From Neoaquamicrobium sediminum (GTDB lineage Bacteria; Pseudomonadota; Alphaproteobacteria; Rhizobiales; Rhizobiaceae): DNA of 64,000 nt. The stretch covers positions 2,262,501-2,326,500 of the forward strand of contig NZ_JABETK010000001.1 in NCBI RefSeq assembly GCF_013240295.1. The letters are read 5' to 3'. The notes beneath the pieces are model-generated. The model searched no databases and was not told the DNA's origin. It saw only the letters and a program-made list of their open reading frames with translations. Positions 8,361 through 17,897 of this stretch are shown in pieces; positions within the stretch are counted from its first letter, which is position 1, and every line of letters starts with the position of its first letter. The position numbers were made by a program, and so were the translations under genes.

Positions 8361-11300
8361 CCGAAAGCCCAAAATTCTCCCTTTCCGAAGCTGGTCGCGA
8401 GCAGCTTCAGGCGCTCATGACGCTGTCGGCGCTCGGCTGGCACTATGTCACGCGCGCGGAGGTCGATCGACAACGGCGGCACCGTCGCACTGGCGTCCTG
8501 CTTGAGGACACGCTGCGCACTCAGCTTGCAGCGCTTAACCGCATCCGCGCCAGCGGCCGCACGCATGCCTTCTCGGAGGGGAACATCGAGACGGCCGTCG
8601 AACGTCTCAAGGATGTCCGCTTCGATGGGCTGATGCGCACCAACGAGCGCCAGACCGACCTGATCCACCTTGGCGTCGCGCTGCCGCAGACGGTGGATGG
8701 ACAGTCGCGCGAATGGCCGTTCCGCTACATCAATTGGGGCCTCGACGCGGACAGTATACGGGCGAACGCCTTCCATATGACGAGTGAGTTTCCGGTGGAC
8801 TGGCCGGAGGGCGCGAGCATCCGCCCCGACATCGCTCTGTTCGTGAACGGCATTCCGTTCGCGGTCATCGAGGTGAAGCGGAGCCAGGAAAAGGTCGCGC
8901 AAGGCATCAGCCAGCATCTGCGCAATCAGAAGCCCGATCTCGGTGCGCCAAACCTGTTCTTCACGGCGCAGCTGCTCATCGCCGCGAATTCGCATGAGCC
9001 CCGCTACGCGACTGTCGGCACGCCGGCGAAGTTCTGGTCGGCCTGGCGCGAGCGCGAAGACGCGCCCGGTTACGTCGCCGAGGTCGTCAACCGCGCGATC
9101 GACACAACAGATCAAGACGCGATCTTCCAGGACTTCGGACTCCACCGCCGCAAGCATGACGGTCTGCGTGAGGCGGGGGACCGCTTCGTCACACCGCTCG
9201 ACGAAATGCTGGTAAGTCTCTGCCGCCCAGAGCGCATCCTCGATCTCGCGCGCCGCTTCACGCTCTTCGACGGAGGTGTGAAGAAGGTGGCGCGCCATCA
9301 GCAATTTTTCGCGGTGAAGGACCTGCTGAAGCGTGTCGAGGCACGCGACGACGGCGGACGACGCGCAGGCGGCGTTGTCTGGCATACGCAGGGATCTGGC
9401 AAGTCGCTGACCATGGTGATGCTCGCGAAGTCTCTCGCGATGAGTGTTCCCACGGCGCGTGTCGTGCTGGTGACCGACCGAACCGATCTCGACGACCAGA
9501 TCGATAAGACCTTCGCGGCGACTGGCCTGTCGCCCGAACGCGCCAAGACGGGCGAACACCTAGTCGAACTCATCGAAGCTAGGACGCCGGTCATCACGAC
9601 CCTCGTTCACAAGTTCAAGGCCGGGCTAAACAAGCGCCGCGTGGTCGATGCAAGCACGGACATCTTCCTGCTCGTCGATGAGAGCCACCGCAGCCAGTAC
9701 GGCGACATGGAAAGCCTGCACCAGAAGATGCGCGACGTGCTGCCGGGCGCTTGCTTAATCGGCTTCACCGGAACGCCGATTGCGAAGAAAGAGCGCAATA
9801 CCTTCACCAAGTTCGGACCGCTCGTGCAGCCGGTCTATTCTATGAAGGATGCCGTCGCGGACGGTGCTGTCGTGCCGCTGCTCTATGAGGGCCGTCACGT
9901 CGAGGAGGATATCGACGAAGACGCGGTCGATGCCTGGTTCGACCGTGTGACCGTCGGCCTCAGCGAAACACAGAAAGCCGATCTCAAACGCAAGATGAGC
10001 CGCCCTCGGACGCTCATGGGCGTGTCAGCACGTCTGCGCTGCATCGCGTTCGACGTCAGTCGGCATTTCGCGGACAACTTCCAGTCTGACAGGCTGAAAG
10101 GTCAGCTCGTCGCGCCGTCCAAACGCGACGCGATCGCTCTGAAGAAGCTGCTTGACGAGTTCGGCGAGGTGTCCTCCGAGGTCATCATCTCCGGGCCGGA
10201 TCAGCGCGAGGGCGAACACGCCATAGACGAGGAATCTGACGATGAGGTGGTGAAGTTCTGGCGCCGGATGATGGAGCGACACGGCGGCGAGGAGGGCTAC
10301 AACAAGACCATAATATCAAAGTTCAAGGGGCCCGGCGAACCGGACATCCTGATCGTCGTCGACAAGCTGCTCACCGGCTTCGATGCGCCGCGCAACACAG
10401 TGCTCTACATGGCTAGACCGCTCCGCGAGCACGGCCTTTTGCAGGCCATTGCGCGCGTCAATCGTGTTTTCGACGAGGATGGCGCGCCTGAAAAACCCTT
10501 TGGCTTTATCATAGATTACTGCGGTGTGCTTCGTCACCTCGGCGAGGCATTGACCGCTAACGACGCGCTGCGGGACTTTGACGAAGCCGACCTGCAGCAG
10601 TCGGTCAGCGCAATCGCTGATGAAGCGCGTACGCTTCCCCAGAAGCACGCTGCACTCCTAGATCTCTTCGTTGGCGTTTCGAACGTCTACGACGAGGAAG
10701 CCTATGCACGAGAACTCGCAGACGATGCACTGCGCGATGACTTCTACCGCCGCCTCTCAGAGTTCTCCCGCACGCTGACCGTCGCTGTCAGCTCCCGCGT
10801 ATTCATTGAGGAAACACCTGCGGACCGGCTGCAACGCTGGCGAACCGATGAAAAGCGCTTTCTCGCGCTGCGCGCCCATGTGAAGGCTCGTTACGCGGAC
10901 GCGGTGGACTGGAGCGACTACGAGCGACGTGTGCGCAGTTTGCTCGACCAGCACGTCACCGCGCACGAGGTCACGACGATCGTGGAGCCCTTAGCCGTCT
11001 TCGACGATGGGGCAATCGAAGCGGCACGGAGCGAGAAAAAGCGCTCGGATGCGTCGATTGCGGACGAGATTGCGCACCGGACGCTCCGGACGATTGAGGA
11101 GAAGTGGGACGAGGACCCTGTCTTCTTCGAGAAGTTTTCCAAACTCATCCGCCAGACCATCGATGACTTCCGTCGCGGTCGCCTGGACGAGAAGGCCTAT
11201 CTCGAACGCATCCGAACGCAGCGCGACAAGCTCGACGCCCGTGACGATGAAGACGATCCCACGCCGCATCAGCTGCGGGGCAAGGGCAACGAAACCGCAT

Positions 11301-11590
11301 TCTGGGGGATTGCCAGAAAGGAACTGCGCCGCGTGGGGATCGATGATCCCCGCCTTTCAGTGCGTATTTCGCTGTCGCTAACCGAGATCATCGAGAAGCG
11401 TCGGCGCGTTGGATGGCAACATGACCGTGACATTCAGAATGACATGCGCAATGCGATCGATGACTTCTTTTTCGATGAGGTGATGGGCCCCGGCGGCGTG
11501 GACCTCGACGCAGCCGTGATGGACAGTATCGTCAATGAGGTGCTCTCGGCCGCACGGGTCCGCATGCAGGACGATGGCCGTGTCCGCTGA
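8357..11590 (+). CDS. hsdR: Type I restriction endonuclease, R subunit
   Basis: This 1,077-aa protein has an N-terminal nuclease domain with RPDIALFVNGIPFAVIEVKR (about residues 155-175), giving the PD-(D/E)XK Asp and the E-V-K pair. The SF2 translocase carries Walker A HTQGSGKS (about residues 342-349), the DESH box (about residue 440), GFTGTP, and motif VI region LLTGFDAPRN and QAIARVNR. HsdR translocates DNA with ATP and cuts far from the recognition site when bound to the HsdM-HsdS methylase. It appears complete. The start overlaps the upstream stop (ATGA), and the next gene starts 17 bp before its stop. Confidence 0.96.
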   Translation: MTESPKFSLSEAGREQLQALMTLSALGWHYVTRAEVDRQRRHRRTGVLLEDTLRTQLAALNRIRASGRTHAFSEGNIETAVERLKDVRFDGLMRTNERQTDLIHLGVALPQTVDGQSREWPFRYINWGLDADSIRANAFHMTSEFPVDWPEGASIRPDIALFVNGIPFAVIEVKRSQEKVAQGISQHLRNQKPDLGAPNLFFTAQLLIAANSHEPRYATVGTPAKFWSAWREREDAPGYVAEVVNRAIDTTDQDAIFQDFGLHRRKHDGLREAGDRFVTPLDEMLVSLCRPERILDLARRFTLFDGGVKKVARHQQFFAVKDLLKRVEARDDGGRRAGGVVWHTQGSGKSLTMVMLAKSLAMSVPTARVVLVTDRTDLDDQIDKTFAATGLSPERAKTGEHLVELIEARTPVITTLVHKFKAGLNKRRVVDASTDIFLLVDESHRSQYGDMESLHQKMRDVLPGACLIGFTGTPIAKKERNTFTKFGPLVQPVYSMKDAVADGAVVPLLYEGRHVEEDIDEDAVDAWFDRVTVGLSETQKADLKRKMSRPRTLMGVSARLRCIAFDVSRHFADNFQSDRLKGQLVAPSKRDAIALKKLLDEFGEVSSEVIISGPDQREGEHAIDEESDDEVVKFWRRMMERHGGEEGYNKTIISKFKGPGEPDILIVVDKLLTGFDAPRNTVLYMARPLREHGLLQAIARVNRVFDEDGAPEKPFGFIIDYCGVLRHLGEALTANDALRDFDEADLQQSVSAIADEARTLPQKHAALLDLFVGVSNVYDEEAYARELADDALRDDFYRRLSEFSRTLTVAVSSRVFIEETPADRLQRWRTDEKRFLALRAHVKARYADAVDWSDYERRVRSLLDQHVTAHEVTTIVEPLAVFDDGAIEAARSEKKRSDASIADEIAHRTLRTIEEKWDEDPVFFEKFSKLIRQTIDDFRRGRLDEKAYLERIRTQRDKLDARDDEDDPTPHQLRGKGNETAFWGIARKELRRVGIDDPRLSVRISLSLTEIIEKRRRVGWQHDRDIQNDMRNAIDDFFFDEVMGPGGVDLDAAVMDSIVNEVLSAARVRMQDDGRVR

Positions 11591-12287
11591 TGCTTGTTTC
11601 CAATGGGGGCGACGACGGGTTACCTACCGCGTCAGTCGGGATGAGCGAAGACGTCTGAAGATCACCGTCGCGCCGTCCGGCATGGTGGATGTAACTGCGC
11701 CGGTCGATGCAACGGATGAGGAGGTCCATGATCGAGTTCGCCGCAAGGGTGGGTGGATCGCTGCGCAAATCGCTGACTTCGAGCAATACCGTCCGAGAAC
11801 GCCACCTCGGCAATATATCAGTGGCGAAACGCACCTTCTGAGAGGCGTTCAATACAGACTTCGCGTTCGACAAGGGGCTGCATCCCGCATCTCTCTGAGT
11901 GGCGACAGGATTGTCCTTGAAACCCCGCACACCGAGAGCCTTATTCACAAGGCGGCGCTGCTGCACCATTTCTATCTTGAAGCACACCAAGAATTTCCGC
12001 TTCGCCTACTGCAACTGGCCCCGCTGTTTTCATCCGAAGGGATGGAGGTGCCGAAGTTGATAATCCGTCCGATGACAAAACGGTGGGGGAGTTTTACACC
12101 GAAAGGCAGCTTGGTGCTCAATCTAGATCTTATCCGAGCGCCGATACAGTGCATCGACTATGTCATTGTTCATGAGTTGGCACACGCTTTTGAGCCCGAC
12201 CATGGGCCGCGCTGGCGCCGCCTGATGGACAAGGCGATGCCGGACTGGCGCGATCGCAAGCAAAGACTCGAGACAAAGCTCGTGTAG
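11574..12287 (+). CDS. YgjP-like (DUF45/SprT-like) metallopeptidase
   Basis: This 237-aa product carries HELAHAFEPDHGPRW (about residues 199-213), the HExxH zinc-metallopeptidase motif with a downstream His, and RPMTKRWGSFTPKG shortly before it. Both are hallmarks of the YgjP/DUF45 group. Members are often encoded at the end of type I restriction operons, where their job is unclear. Processing of restriction subunits has been suggested by analogy only. ATG 11574 overlaps the hsdR stop by 17 bp. It is the last gene of this operon; a 180-bp gap follows. Confidence 0.88.
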   Translation: MAVSADACFQWGRRRVTYRVSRDERRRLKITVAPSGMVDVTAPVDATDEEVHDRVRRKGGWIAAQIADFEQYRPRTPPRQYISGETHLLRGVQYRLRVRQGAASRISLSGDRIVLETPHTESLIHKAALLHHFYLEAHQEFPLRLLQLAPLFSSEGMEVPKLIIRPMTKRWGSFTPKGSLVLNLDLIRAPIQCIDYVIVHELAHAFEPDHGPRWRRLMDKAMPDWRDRKQRLETKLV

Positions 12288-12328
12288 TTTCTCTTTCAGC
12301 GATGCCGCCCGCGCGATCAGCACAGTCT

Positions 12329-12451
12329 TGTGATATAACCTCTGCAGTTCTGCGAATGCGGTGAGGAATTGTCACACGAGTGCTGGGTGCGCTGCCTTCA
12401 ACAATGAGATTTGAGGAGTTGCTAGCGATGTGATAAAACCTCTGCACTTCT
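12329..12451. repeat. Pair of 23-bp direct repeats before abiEi
   Basis: Copies at 12329-12351 and 12429-12451 share TGTGATA-A-ACCTCTGCA-TTCT and differ at two positions. They start exactly 100 bp apart. Copy two covers the predicted -35 and spacer of the abiEi promoter. CTCTGC (12440-12445) pairs with GCAGAG (12460-12465), making a dyad around the -10. AbiEi antitoxins are known to repress their own promoter by binding paired repeats, so these are the likely operators. Confidence 0.6.
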
Positions 12452-12458
12452 CTATAAG
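12430..12458 (+). promoter_or_regulatory. Candidate promoter of the AbiE-SPARTA operon
   Basis: GTGATA (12430-12435) and TATAAG (12453-12458) lie 17 bp apart, inside and beside the second 23-bp repeat. Transcription would start only a few bases before the ATG at 12469, giving a near-leaderless message. Repressor bound at the repeats would block it. Confidence 0.45.
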
Positions 12459-12468
12459 AGCAGAGCAA

Positions 12469-13092
12469 ATGTCATCCCGCAATAAGACACAGCGCGACAC
12501 GGCCTGCGACCTCTTCCGCCAGACGGGGCTTGTCCGCATGCGCGATCTGCGCGAGGCCGGTGTCGGGGCCGAGACCGTTGCCCGCCTGGTTCGCGAAGGC
12601 GTTGTCATGCACGTGGCGCGCGGCCTCTATCAACTTGCCGACGCGATGCCGGATCCCCGGCGCAGCTTCGCCGAGGCCTCGGCCCTCGTGCCCAGGGGCG
12701 TGATCTGCCTCACATCCGCGCTGCAGTTTCATGAACTGACGCTGCAGATGCCCTCTGCCGTGTGGATCGCCATCGATCGCACCGGATGGAAGCCCAAGGT
12801 CGAATATCCCCCGATCCGCTTCGTGCGGTTCGGCAGTCAGGCCCTCAGGGAAGGCGTGAAACGGCATCTCATCGAGGGCATCGAGGTCCCGATCTTCGAG
12901 CCCGCCAAGACGATCGTCGACTGCTTCCGGTATCGCAACAAGATCGGGCTCGACATCGCGCTGGAAGGCCTTCGCGAAGGGCTGCACACCAAACGCGCCA
13001 CGCCGGACCAGCTATGGGAATTCGCGCGCTCCGCCCGTGTCTGGTCAGTGATGCGGCCCTATGTCGAAGCGATGGTCGCCGATGGCGCGTGA
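12469..13092 (+). CDS. abiEi: AbiEi-type antitoxin / transcriptional repressor (type IV TA)
   Basis: This 207-aa product has an N-terminal winged-helix region (RDTACDLFRQTGLVRMRDLR onward, residues 9-60). A C-terminal domain with VPRGVICLTSALQFHELT (about residue 75), IFEPAKTIVDCFRYRNKIG and ALEGLREGL is typical of AbiEi antitoxins. AbiEi counteracts the AbiEii nucleotidyltransferase without direct binding and represses its own promoter. ATG 12469 was preferred over GTG 12430, which lies inside the operator repeat. The toxin gene starts 11 bp before its stop. It heads a four-gene overlapping operon and probably sets expression of the SPARTA genes too. Confidence 0.9.
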   Translation: MSSRNKTQRDTACDLFRQTGLVRMRDLREAGVGAETVARLVREGVVMHVARGLYQLADAMPDPRRSFAEASALVPRGVICLTSALQFHELTLQMPSAVWIAIDRTGWKPKVEYPPIRFVRFGSQALREGVKRHLIEGIEVPIFEPAKTIVDCFRYRNKIGLDIALEGLREGLHTKRATPDQLWEFARSARVWSVMRPYVEAMVADGA

Positions 13093-13993
13093 GGTCCACA
13101 ATATCGGCGCCTCGGTGCGCGCCCGGCTTCTGGACCGCGCCCGTGCGCAGAAGACGGATTTTCAGATACTCCTCACGCGCTACGCGCTTGAGCGGCTGCT
13201 CTACCGTCTCAGCGTCTCCGACCAACGCGAGCGGTTTGTCCTGAAGGGAGCGATGCTCTTCGCCGTCTGGCGAGACGATCCGTTCCGTCCCACTCGCGAT
13301 CTCGATCTGCTCGGCCACGGCGACCCCGAACCCGCCGCAATTGCCGAGAGCGTCCGGTCCATCTGCTCGATGGCCGTGCCTGACGACGGCGTCGTCTTCG
13401 ACGTTGCCGGTATCGAAGCCGCGCCTATCCGCGACGAAGCCGAATACGCTGGCGTGCGCGTCAAAACCAGTGCAACGATCGCAGGAGCGCGCGTGCCCAT
13501 CCAGATCGATGTCGGATTTGGCGACGCGATCACACCCGGCGCACTCGAGATCGAATATCCCGCCCTCTTGGACGCGCCGGCGCCAGCGCTGCGCGCCTAT
13601 CCGCCCGAAACCGTCGTCGCCGAAAAGACCGAAGCGCTTGTCTCGCTCGGTGTCGCCAACAGCCGCATGAAGGACTTCTATGATCTCTGGGTGATTGCAC
13701 AGACGTTCACGTTTGAAGGCGGGGTCCTTGCGAAGGCCATCCAGCGCACCTTCGAACGGCGCCGGGCATCCTGGCCGGAACAGCTGCCCGCCGGCCTCAG
13801 CGACGCCTTTGCCCACGAAAAGGATACCCAGTGGCGGGCCTTCCTGGCGCGCGACCGGCTCGGAGCGGCGCCCGCTTCGCTCGTCGAAGTCAATGGCGAT
13901 CTGCGTGCCTTCCTGCAGCCTGTGCTAGCTCGAGAGGAGCTGACTACATGGCCCTCCGGCGGCCCTTGGACGCACAAGGAGGCCGTCTCATGA
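13082..13993 (+). CDS. abiEii: AbiEii/AbiGii-type nucleotidyltransferase toxin
   Basis: This 303-aa protein carries FVLKGAMLFAVW followed by RPTRDLDLLGHG (about residues 52-80), the nucleotidyltransferase-like K-G and D-L-D signature of AbiEii toxins. Further in are ETVVAEKTEALVSLG and SRMKDFYDLWV, equally typical. These toxins transfer nucleotides onto RNA such as tRNA and halt growth; abortive phage infection is the known role of the lactococcal prototype. The ATG at 13082 overlaps abiEi by 11 bp, and the stop overlaps the TIR-APAZ start (ATGA). The toxin appears intact. Confidence 0.92.
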   Translation: MAREVHNIGASVRARLLDRARAQKTDFQILLTRYALERLLYRLSVSDQRERFVLKGAMLFAVWRDDPFRPTRDLDLLGHGDPEPAAIAESVRSICSMAVPDDGVVFDVAGIEAAPIRDEAEYAGVRVKTSATIAGARVPIQIDVGFGDAITPGALEIEYPALLDAPAPALRAYPPETVVAEKTEALVSLGVANSRMKDFYDLWVIAQTFTFEGGVLAKAIQRTFERRRASWPEQLPAGLSDAFAHEKDTQWRAFLARDRLGAAPASLVEVNGDLRAFLQPVLAREELTTWPSGGPWTHKEAVS

Positions 13994-15422
13994 CGTCGCA
14001 GTTACCCCGCACACTACAGGAGGCAGAGGGAGAGCCGCGCGAGGCCGTCTTCATCAGTCACGCTGCGCCAGAGGACAATGCGTTCACGATCTGGCTGGGC
14101 GCCAAGCTTGCCGCCATGGGCTACGAAGTCTGGGCAGACGTGCTCAAGCTCAAGGGTGGTGACGACTGGCAACGCAAGCTCGAAAACGCGCTGCGCCACC
14201 GTGCCGGCAAGATGCTGCTCGTCGCCAATCCCCGAGCGGTGGACAAGCAAGGCGTGCGCAACGAGATTCAGATCGCCTCCGAGGTCGCGCGCAAGCTCGG
14301 CGACGCCGCCTTCATAATCCCTCTGCGTATGGAGCCATTCGAGGCACCCTTCCTGATCGCACATGCCCAATACATCGACTTCACCCGCGGCTGGGCGCAC
14401 GGGCTTTCGGAGCTGCTAGAGACGCTGCAAGAAACCTATCGTGTCCCGCCCAATGCCGGGGGTGAGGAGAAGATCTGGCGCGAAATCCAACTCATTCACG
14501 GCAAGACGCTTGTCGCCGAACCAGAGCGGCTGATCTCAAACTGGCTCTCGATCGATCAACTGCCGACAAAGATCCGCTATTACGAATTCAAGGGGCAGGT
14601 GTCCGAGCGTCGAGCCCAGGCCCAGATGACCGAAGCGCCGTGGCCGTTGAAGCCGTTTCGCCGGGGCTTCCTCACCTTCGCTCGCATCCACGATCTGCAA
14701 GACCATTTCGGACCAAACCTTCCGATCAGGCCGAAAGAGGAGCGGCGCGTCGCGGGCTTTCTGGATAGTGGCTGGTCCAAGCTCGATATCGGACGGCTCG
14801 ACGCCCGCAACCATTTCAGCGATCTCGCCCGCCAGGCGTTTGAAAAGCTGTTCGCTGAGCGCGGCCTTCTCCAATACGCGCTGTCAGGTACCCAGTCGGC
14901 ATGGTGGCCTCCTGTCGATATCGCGCCGACGACGAAGATTGGCTTCCGCTGGGGGATGTCGCCGGTCTGCGCCAGATCCAAGGCGTATCGCTCAAGCGGC
15001 AGATGAACTGGCATTTTGCTGTGAGCGTCGCCGCGCGCTCAGCGCCTGTGCACCATGTTCGAATTGTCAGCCGCCTTGTCTTCACAGAAAATGGCCACAA
15101 GCCATTCGACGATCCCGCAAAAATGCATCGGCTCCGGCGCTCCTTTGCCAAAACCTGGCGCAACGCCCGCTGGCGCGACATGCTCCTCGCCTTCCTGCAT
15201 TGGCTCGCCGAAGGGCGGAACTCGCTCTCCGTACCCGTCAGTTCCGAAGAAGGCATTGTTCTCGGATTGCCGCCGATGTCCTGGCAGGTGCCGGTCAGCC
15301 TACCAGTCGAGGACGAAGCCCCCGAGCCGGACGATGACGATCCCAGCGACGACGACGAGCCGGACGAAGCCGACGGTCCCAGCACGGCCGATGGCCCCGA
15401 GGAGGCGGGCGATGACGCCTAG
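13990..15422 (+). pseudogene. TIR-APAZ protein of a SPARTA-like system, frameshifted
   Basis: The N-terminal TIR domain (about residues 18-150) shows AVFISHAAPEDNAFTIWLG and YEVWADVLKLKGGDDWQRKL; the following ENAL helix should hold the catalytic Glu that splits NAD. The C-terminal half, ending in a long acidic tail, fits the APAZ region that pairs with short Argonautes. The frame breaks at the G5 run 14951-14955. With G6 it reads FRWGDVAGLRQIQG and gives 477 aa. In SPARTA, guide-target binding by pAgo activates TIR NAD depletion, killing cells with invading DNA. It overlaps abiEii by 4 bp and pAgo by 11 bp. As written the APAZ part is cut. Confidence 0.82.
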
Positions 15423-16973
15423 GCCGCAACCATTCACGCCTCGGATGCTGTATCTTGAGGAACCGCAGTTGGAATTCCGCCACGGGCAGCGCCTCGTCTA
15501 TCCCCGTGACGGTCTTTATCTCTACGGACCCGTCGGGGACACAAAGGAATTGCCGACCATCCGTTACGGGGTGATCGGCACACCGGACGGCGTGCGCCGC
15601 TTGAAGGCCTGGGCGAAGACCATGGCGGGCTTCATCGACATCCCGGTCCCGGGGCCGCGGTCGCGGGCCGTCGAACCGCAGCACGTGCCTTTCCCTGGCT
15701 TCGCCGAAGCCTTCCATGCCGACTGGCCGGTCGAACCGCCCTGTGTCGTTGACAATCTGGATCCCGAGGAGATCGAGCGAACCCTCCGGATCGCCAACCG
15801 CCATGAGGCCGTGCGCGGTACTGTTGATATGTTCGTGTCCCGCCTCGTCGCGGAGAACAACCGGCTAGAGAGCGCGCCGCAATTCTGGTTCGTCGTCATT
15901 CCTGAAAAAGTCTACGAACTCGGCCGACCGAAATCGACGGTGAGACGCGATGAGCGGGTCGCCGGTGCGGTGACCATCTCGCAACGCCGCGCGCGGGCGT
16001 TGCAAAGTCAACCGACCCTGTTCGGCGACGACGAGCGCGAGGCCGAGGTCTATCAATATGCAACGCATTTCCGCCGGCAGTTGAAGGCGCGACTCCTCAA
16101 GGAGCGGATCGTCACGCAGATCGTGCGCGAAACGACCCTGGCACCGGGCGATTTCCGCCGCGAGAGCGGAATGCCCATCCGGCGCGTCGAGGACCCTGCG
16201 ACGATCGCCTGGAAACTCGGGACCGGCGCCTATTACAAGGCAGGCGGAAAGCCGTGGCAGCTGGCCGATGTCCGCCCCGGCGTCTGTTATGTCGGCCTGG
16301 TCTACAAGCGCAGCGAATTGACCAGCGACAAGCGGCATGCCTGCTGTGCGGCGCAGATGTTCCTGTCGGACGGCGAAGGCGTCGTCTTTCGCGGCGCTCT
16401 CGGCCCCTGGTTCCAGACCGACACGAAACAGTTCCACCTCGATAAAGACGCCGCCCAGAACCTCATCAAGATGGTGGTGGGCGAGTACACACGTCTGCAC
16501 GACGGCCCCCCACCGAGCTCTTCATCCACGCAAAGTCCGCCTTTACGGATGACGAGTGGCGCGGCTTCTCATCCGCTTGCGGCAATGAAACGAACCTCGT
16601 CGGCGTTCAGATCGGTGACACCCGCGATGACCTGAAGCTCTACCGGCCCGGCGAGTATCCGGTTATCCGCGGCACGGCACTTCAGATCGGGGAACGTCAC
16701 GCGCTGCTCTGGACGTCCGGCTACGTCCCGCGCCTCGATACCTATATGGGACCGGAAACCCCGAACCCGATCTCCGTGCGCGTTCTTCGGGGCGATTGCG
16801 CTTTGACGACCGTACTCGCCGACGTGCTCGGCCTCACCAAGATCAACTTCAATTCCTGCCTGCACAACGACCGGCTGCCGGTGACGATCCGATTCGCCAA
16901 CGCCGTGGGTGATGTCCTGATCTCAGCGCCGATGGATGGAGAACCGAAGCTGCCGTTCAAATTCTACATCTAG
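15412..16973 (+). pseudogene. Short prokaryotic Argonaute (MID-PIWI), frameshifted
   Basis: The first part (MTPRPQPFTPRMLYLEEPQ ... MVVGEYTRLHDGPP) and second part (ELFIHAKSAFTDDEWRGF ... GLTKINFNSCLHNDRLPVTI ... LPFKFYI) join if the C6 at 16506-16511 is C7, giving 520 aa. Features fit short pAgos: no N or PAZ domain, a MID region, a PIWI domain with E(L)FIHAK and a C-terminal KINFNS/LPVTIRFA segment. Short pAgos have inactive PIWI domains and act as guide-loaded sensors that switch on the partner TIR-APAZ. ATG 15412 overlaps the TIR-APAZ stop by 11 bp. Identification rests on these C-terminal motifs and the neighbour. Confidence 0.82.
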
Positions 16974-17023
16974 TGCCGCATGGCAGCGCCAAGTTGATGA
17001 CGCGACAGAACCGAGAACAAAAG

Positions 17024-17821
17024 ATGGCTTTCTTCACACAGGACCAACTGGAGGCGATAGCAGGAGCGCTTGGCGACACAGATGCCGGCCTGACCGGCAG
17101 TGAAATTCAATACCTGCTTGCATCTAGCAGGATGGCGGATCCCGGTCCCATTACGAAGCGTGTCCGCATTTACAACGCCTTCGTCGAAAGCCAGAACAGC
17201 AAGAAGAATCGCACAAACATTCTCGAATTCATCCGCCTTGCGATGAAGCCGGCGCGCTACAGCCGTGAGCCGGAACGCTATGAACCCATGCGCGCGCTTC
17301 TGAACCAGGCCCTGGCTTTTGCCGGCCTTGTCGTTGACGACGCAGGCAATCTGACAAAAACCGATGCCGCGCATACGTTGCCGGAGGCACAGCGCCGTGC
17401 CCGAGATTTGAGGGCCGATCTGGAAGGACGGGGAGTCCATCCGGACGTTCTGAAATTTTGTCGGGCCGAGCTCCTTGCCGACAACTACTTCCACGCCGTT
17501 CAGGAAGCCGTGAAAAGCGTCGCGGACAAGATGCGCAACTGGACCGGATTGACCGATGACGGTGCCGCGCTCGTCGATCGGGCCCTCGGCGGTGATCCTC
17601 CGCTGCTGGCGATCAATTCGCGCACCACCGCGAGCGAACACAGTGAACAAAAGGGCTTTGCCAACCTGGTGCGCGGGACCTTCGGGATGTTTCGGAATCC
17701 CACGGCGCACGAGGCCCGCATTCGCTGGGTCATGACAAAAGAGGACGCAGAAGATCTGCTGACAATCGTTTCGCTGATCCACCGCCGCCTCGACCAGACT
17801 CGCATGCCGCCGCGGGTGTAG
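17024..17821 (+). CDS. TIGR02391 (Ymh-type HEPN) family protein
   Basis: This 265-aa product starts MAFFTQDQLEAIAGALGDT, a typical start for this family, and contains SEIQYLLASSRM and RTNILEFIRLAMKPARY. The C-terminal KGFANLVRGTFGMFRNPTAH holds the RN-x3-H motif of HEPN domains. HEPN proteins of this kind are predicted RNases in defence or toxin systems; activity here is inferred. Upstream GTG 16973 and ATG 16997 are in frame, but ATG 17024 matches the family start best. It lies 50 bp after the pAgo gene on the same strand and could be co-transcribed with the SPARTA operon. Confidence 0.8.
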   Translation: MAFFTQDQLEAIAGALGDTDAGLTGSEIQYLLASSRMADPGPITKRVRIYNAFVESQNSKKNRTNILEFIRLAMKPARYSREPERYEPMRALLNQALAFAGLVVDDAGNLTKTDAAHTLPEAQRRARDLRADLEGRGVHPDVLKFCRAELLADNYFHAVQEAVKSVADKMRNWTGLTDDGAALVDRALGGDPPLLAINSRTTASEHSEQKGFANLVRGTFGMFRNPTAHEARIRWVMTKEDAEDLLTIVSLIHRRLDQTRMPPRV

Positions 17822-17897
17822 TTTGGCCTCTGCCGGCACATACGAGATCGCCTCACGCCATCAGATTGTCGTTCGCGAACCGCCTTAAGCCGAGGCC

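Noticed and set aside
8255..9559. 434-aa leftward frame opposite hsdR
   Set aside because: Antisense shadow of a high-GC coding region; hsdR is complete on the other strand. The same applies to the long frames opposite parB (22902-25214), the strawberry-notch gene (26552-27970) and copA (46429-48423).
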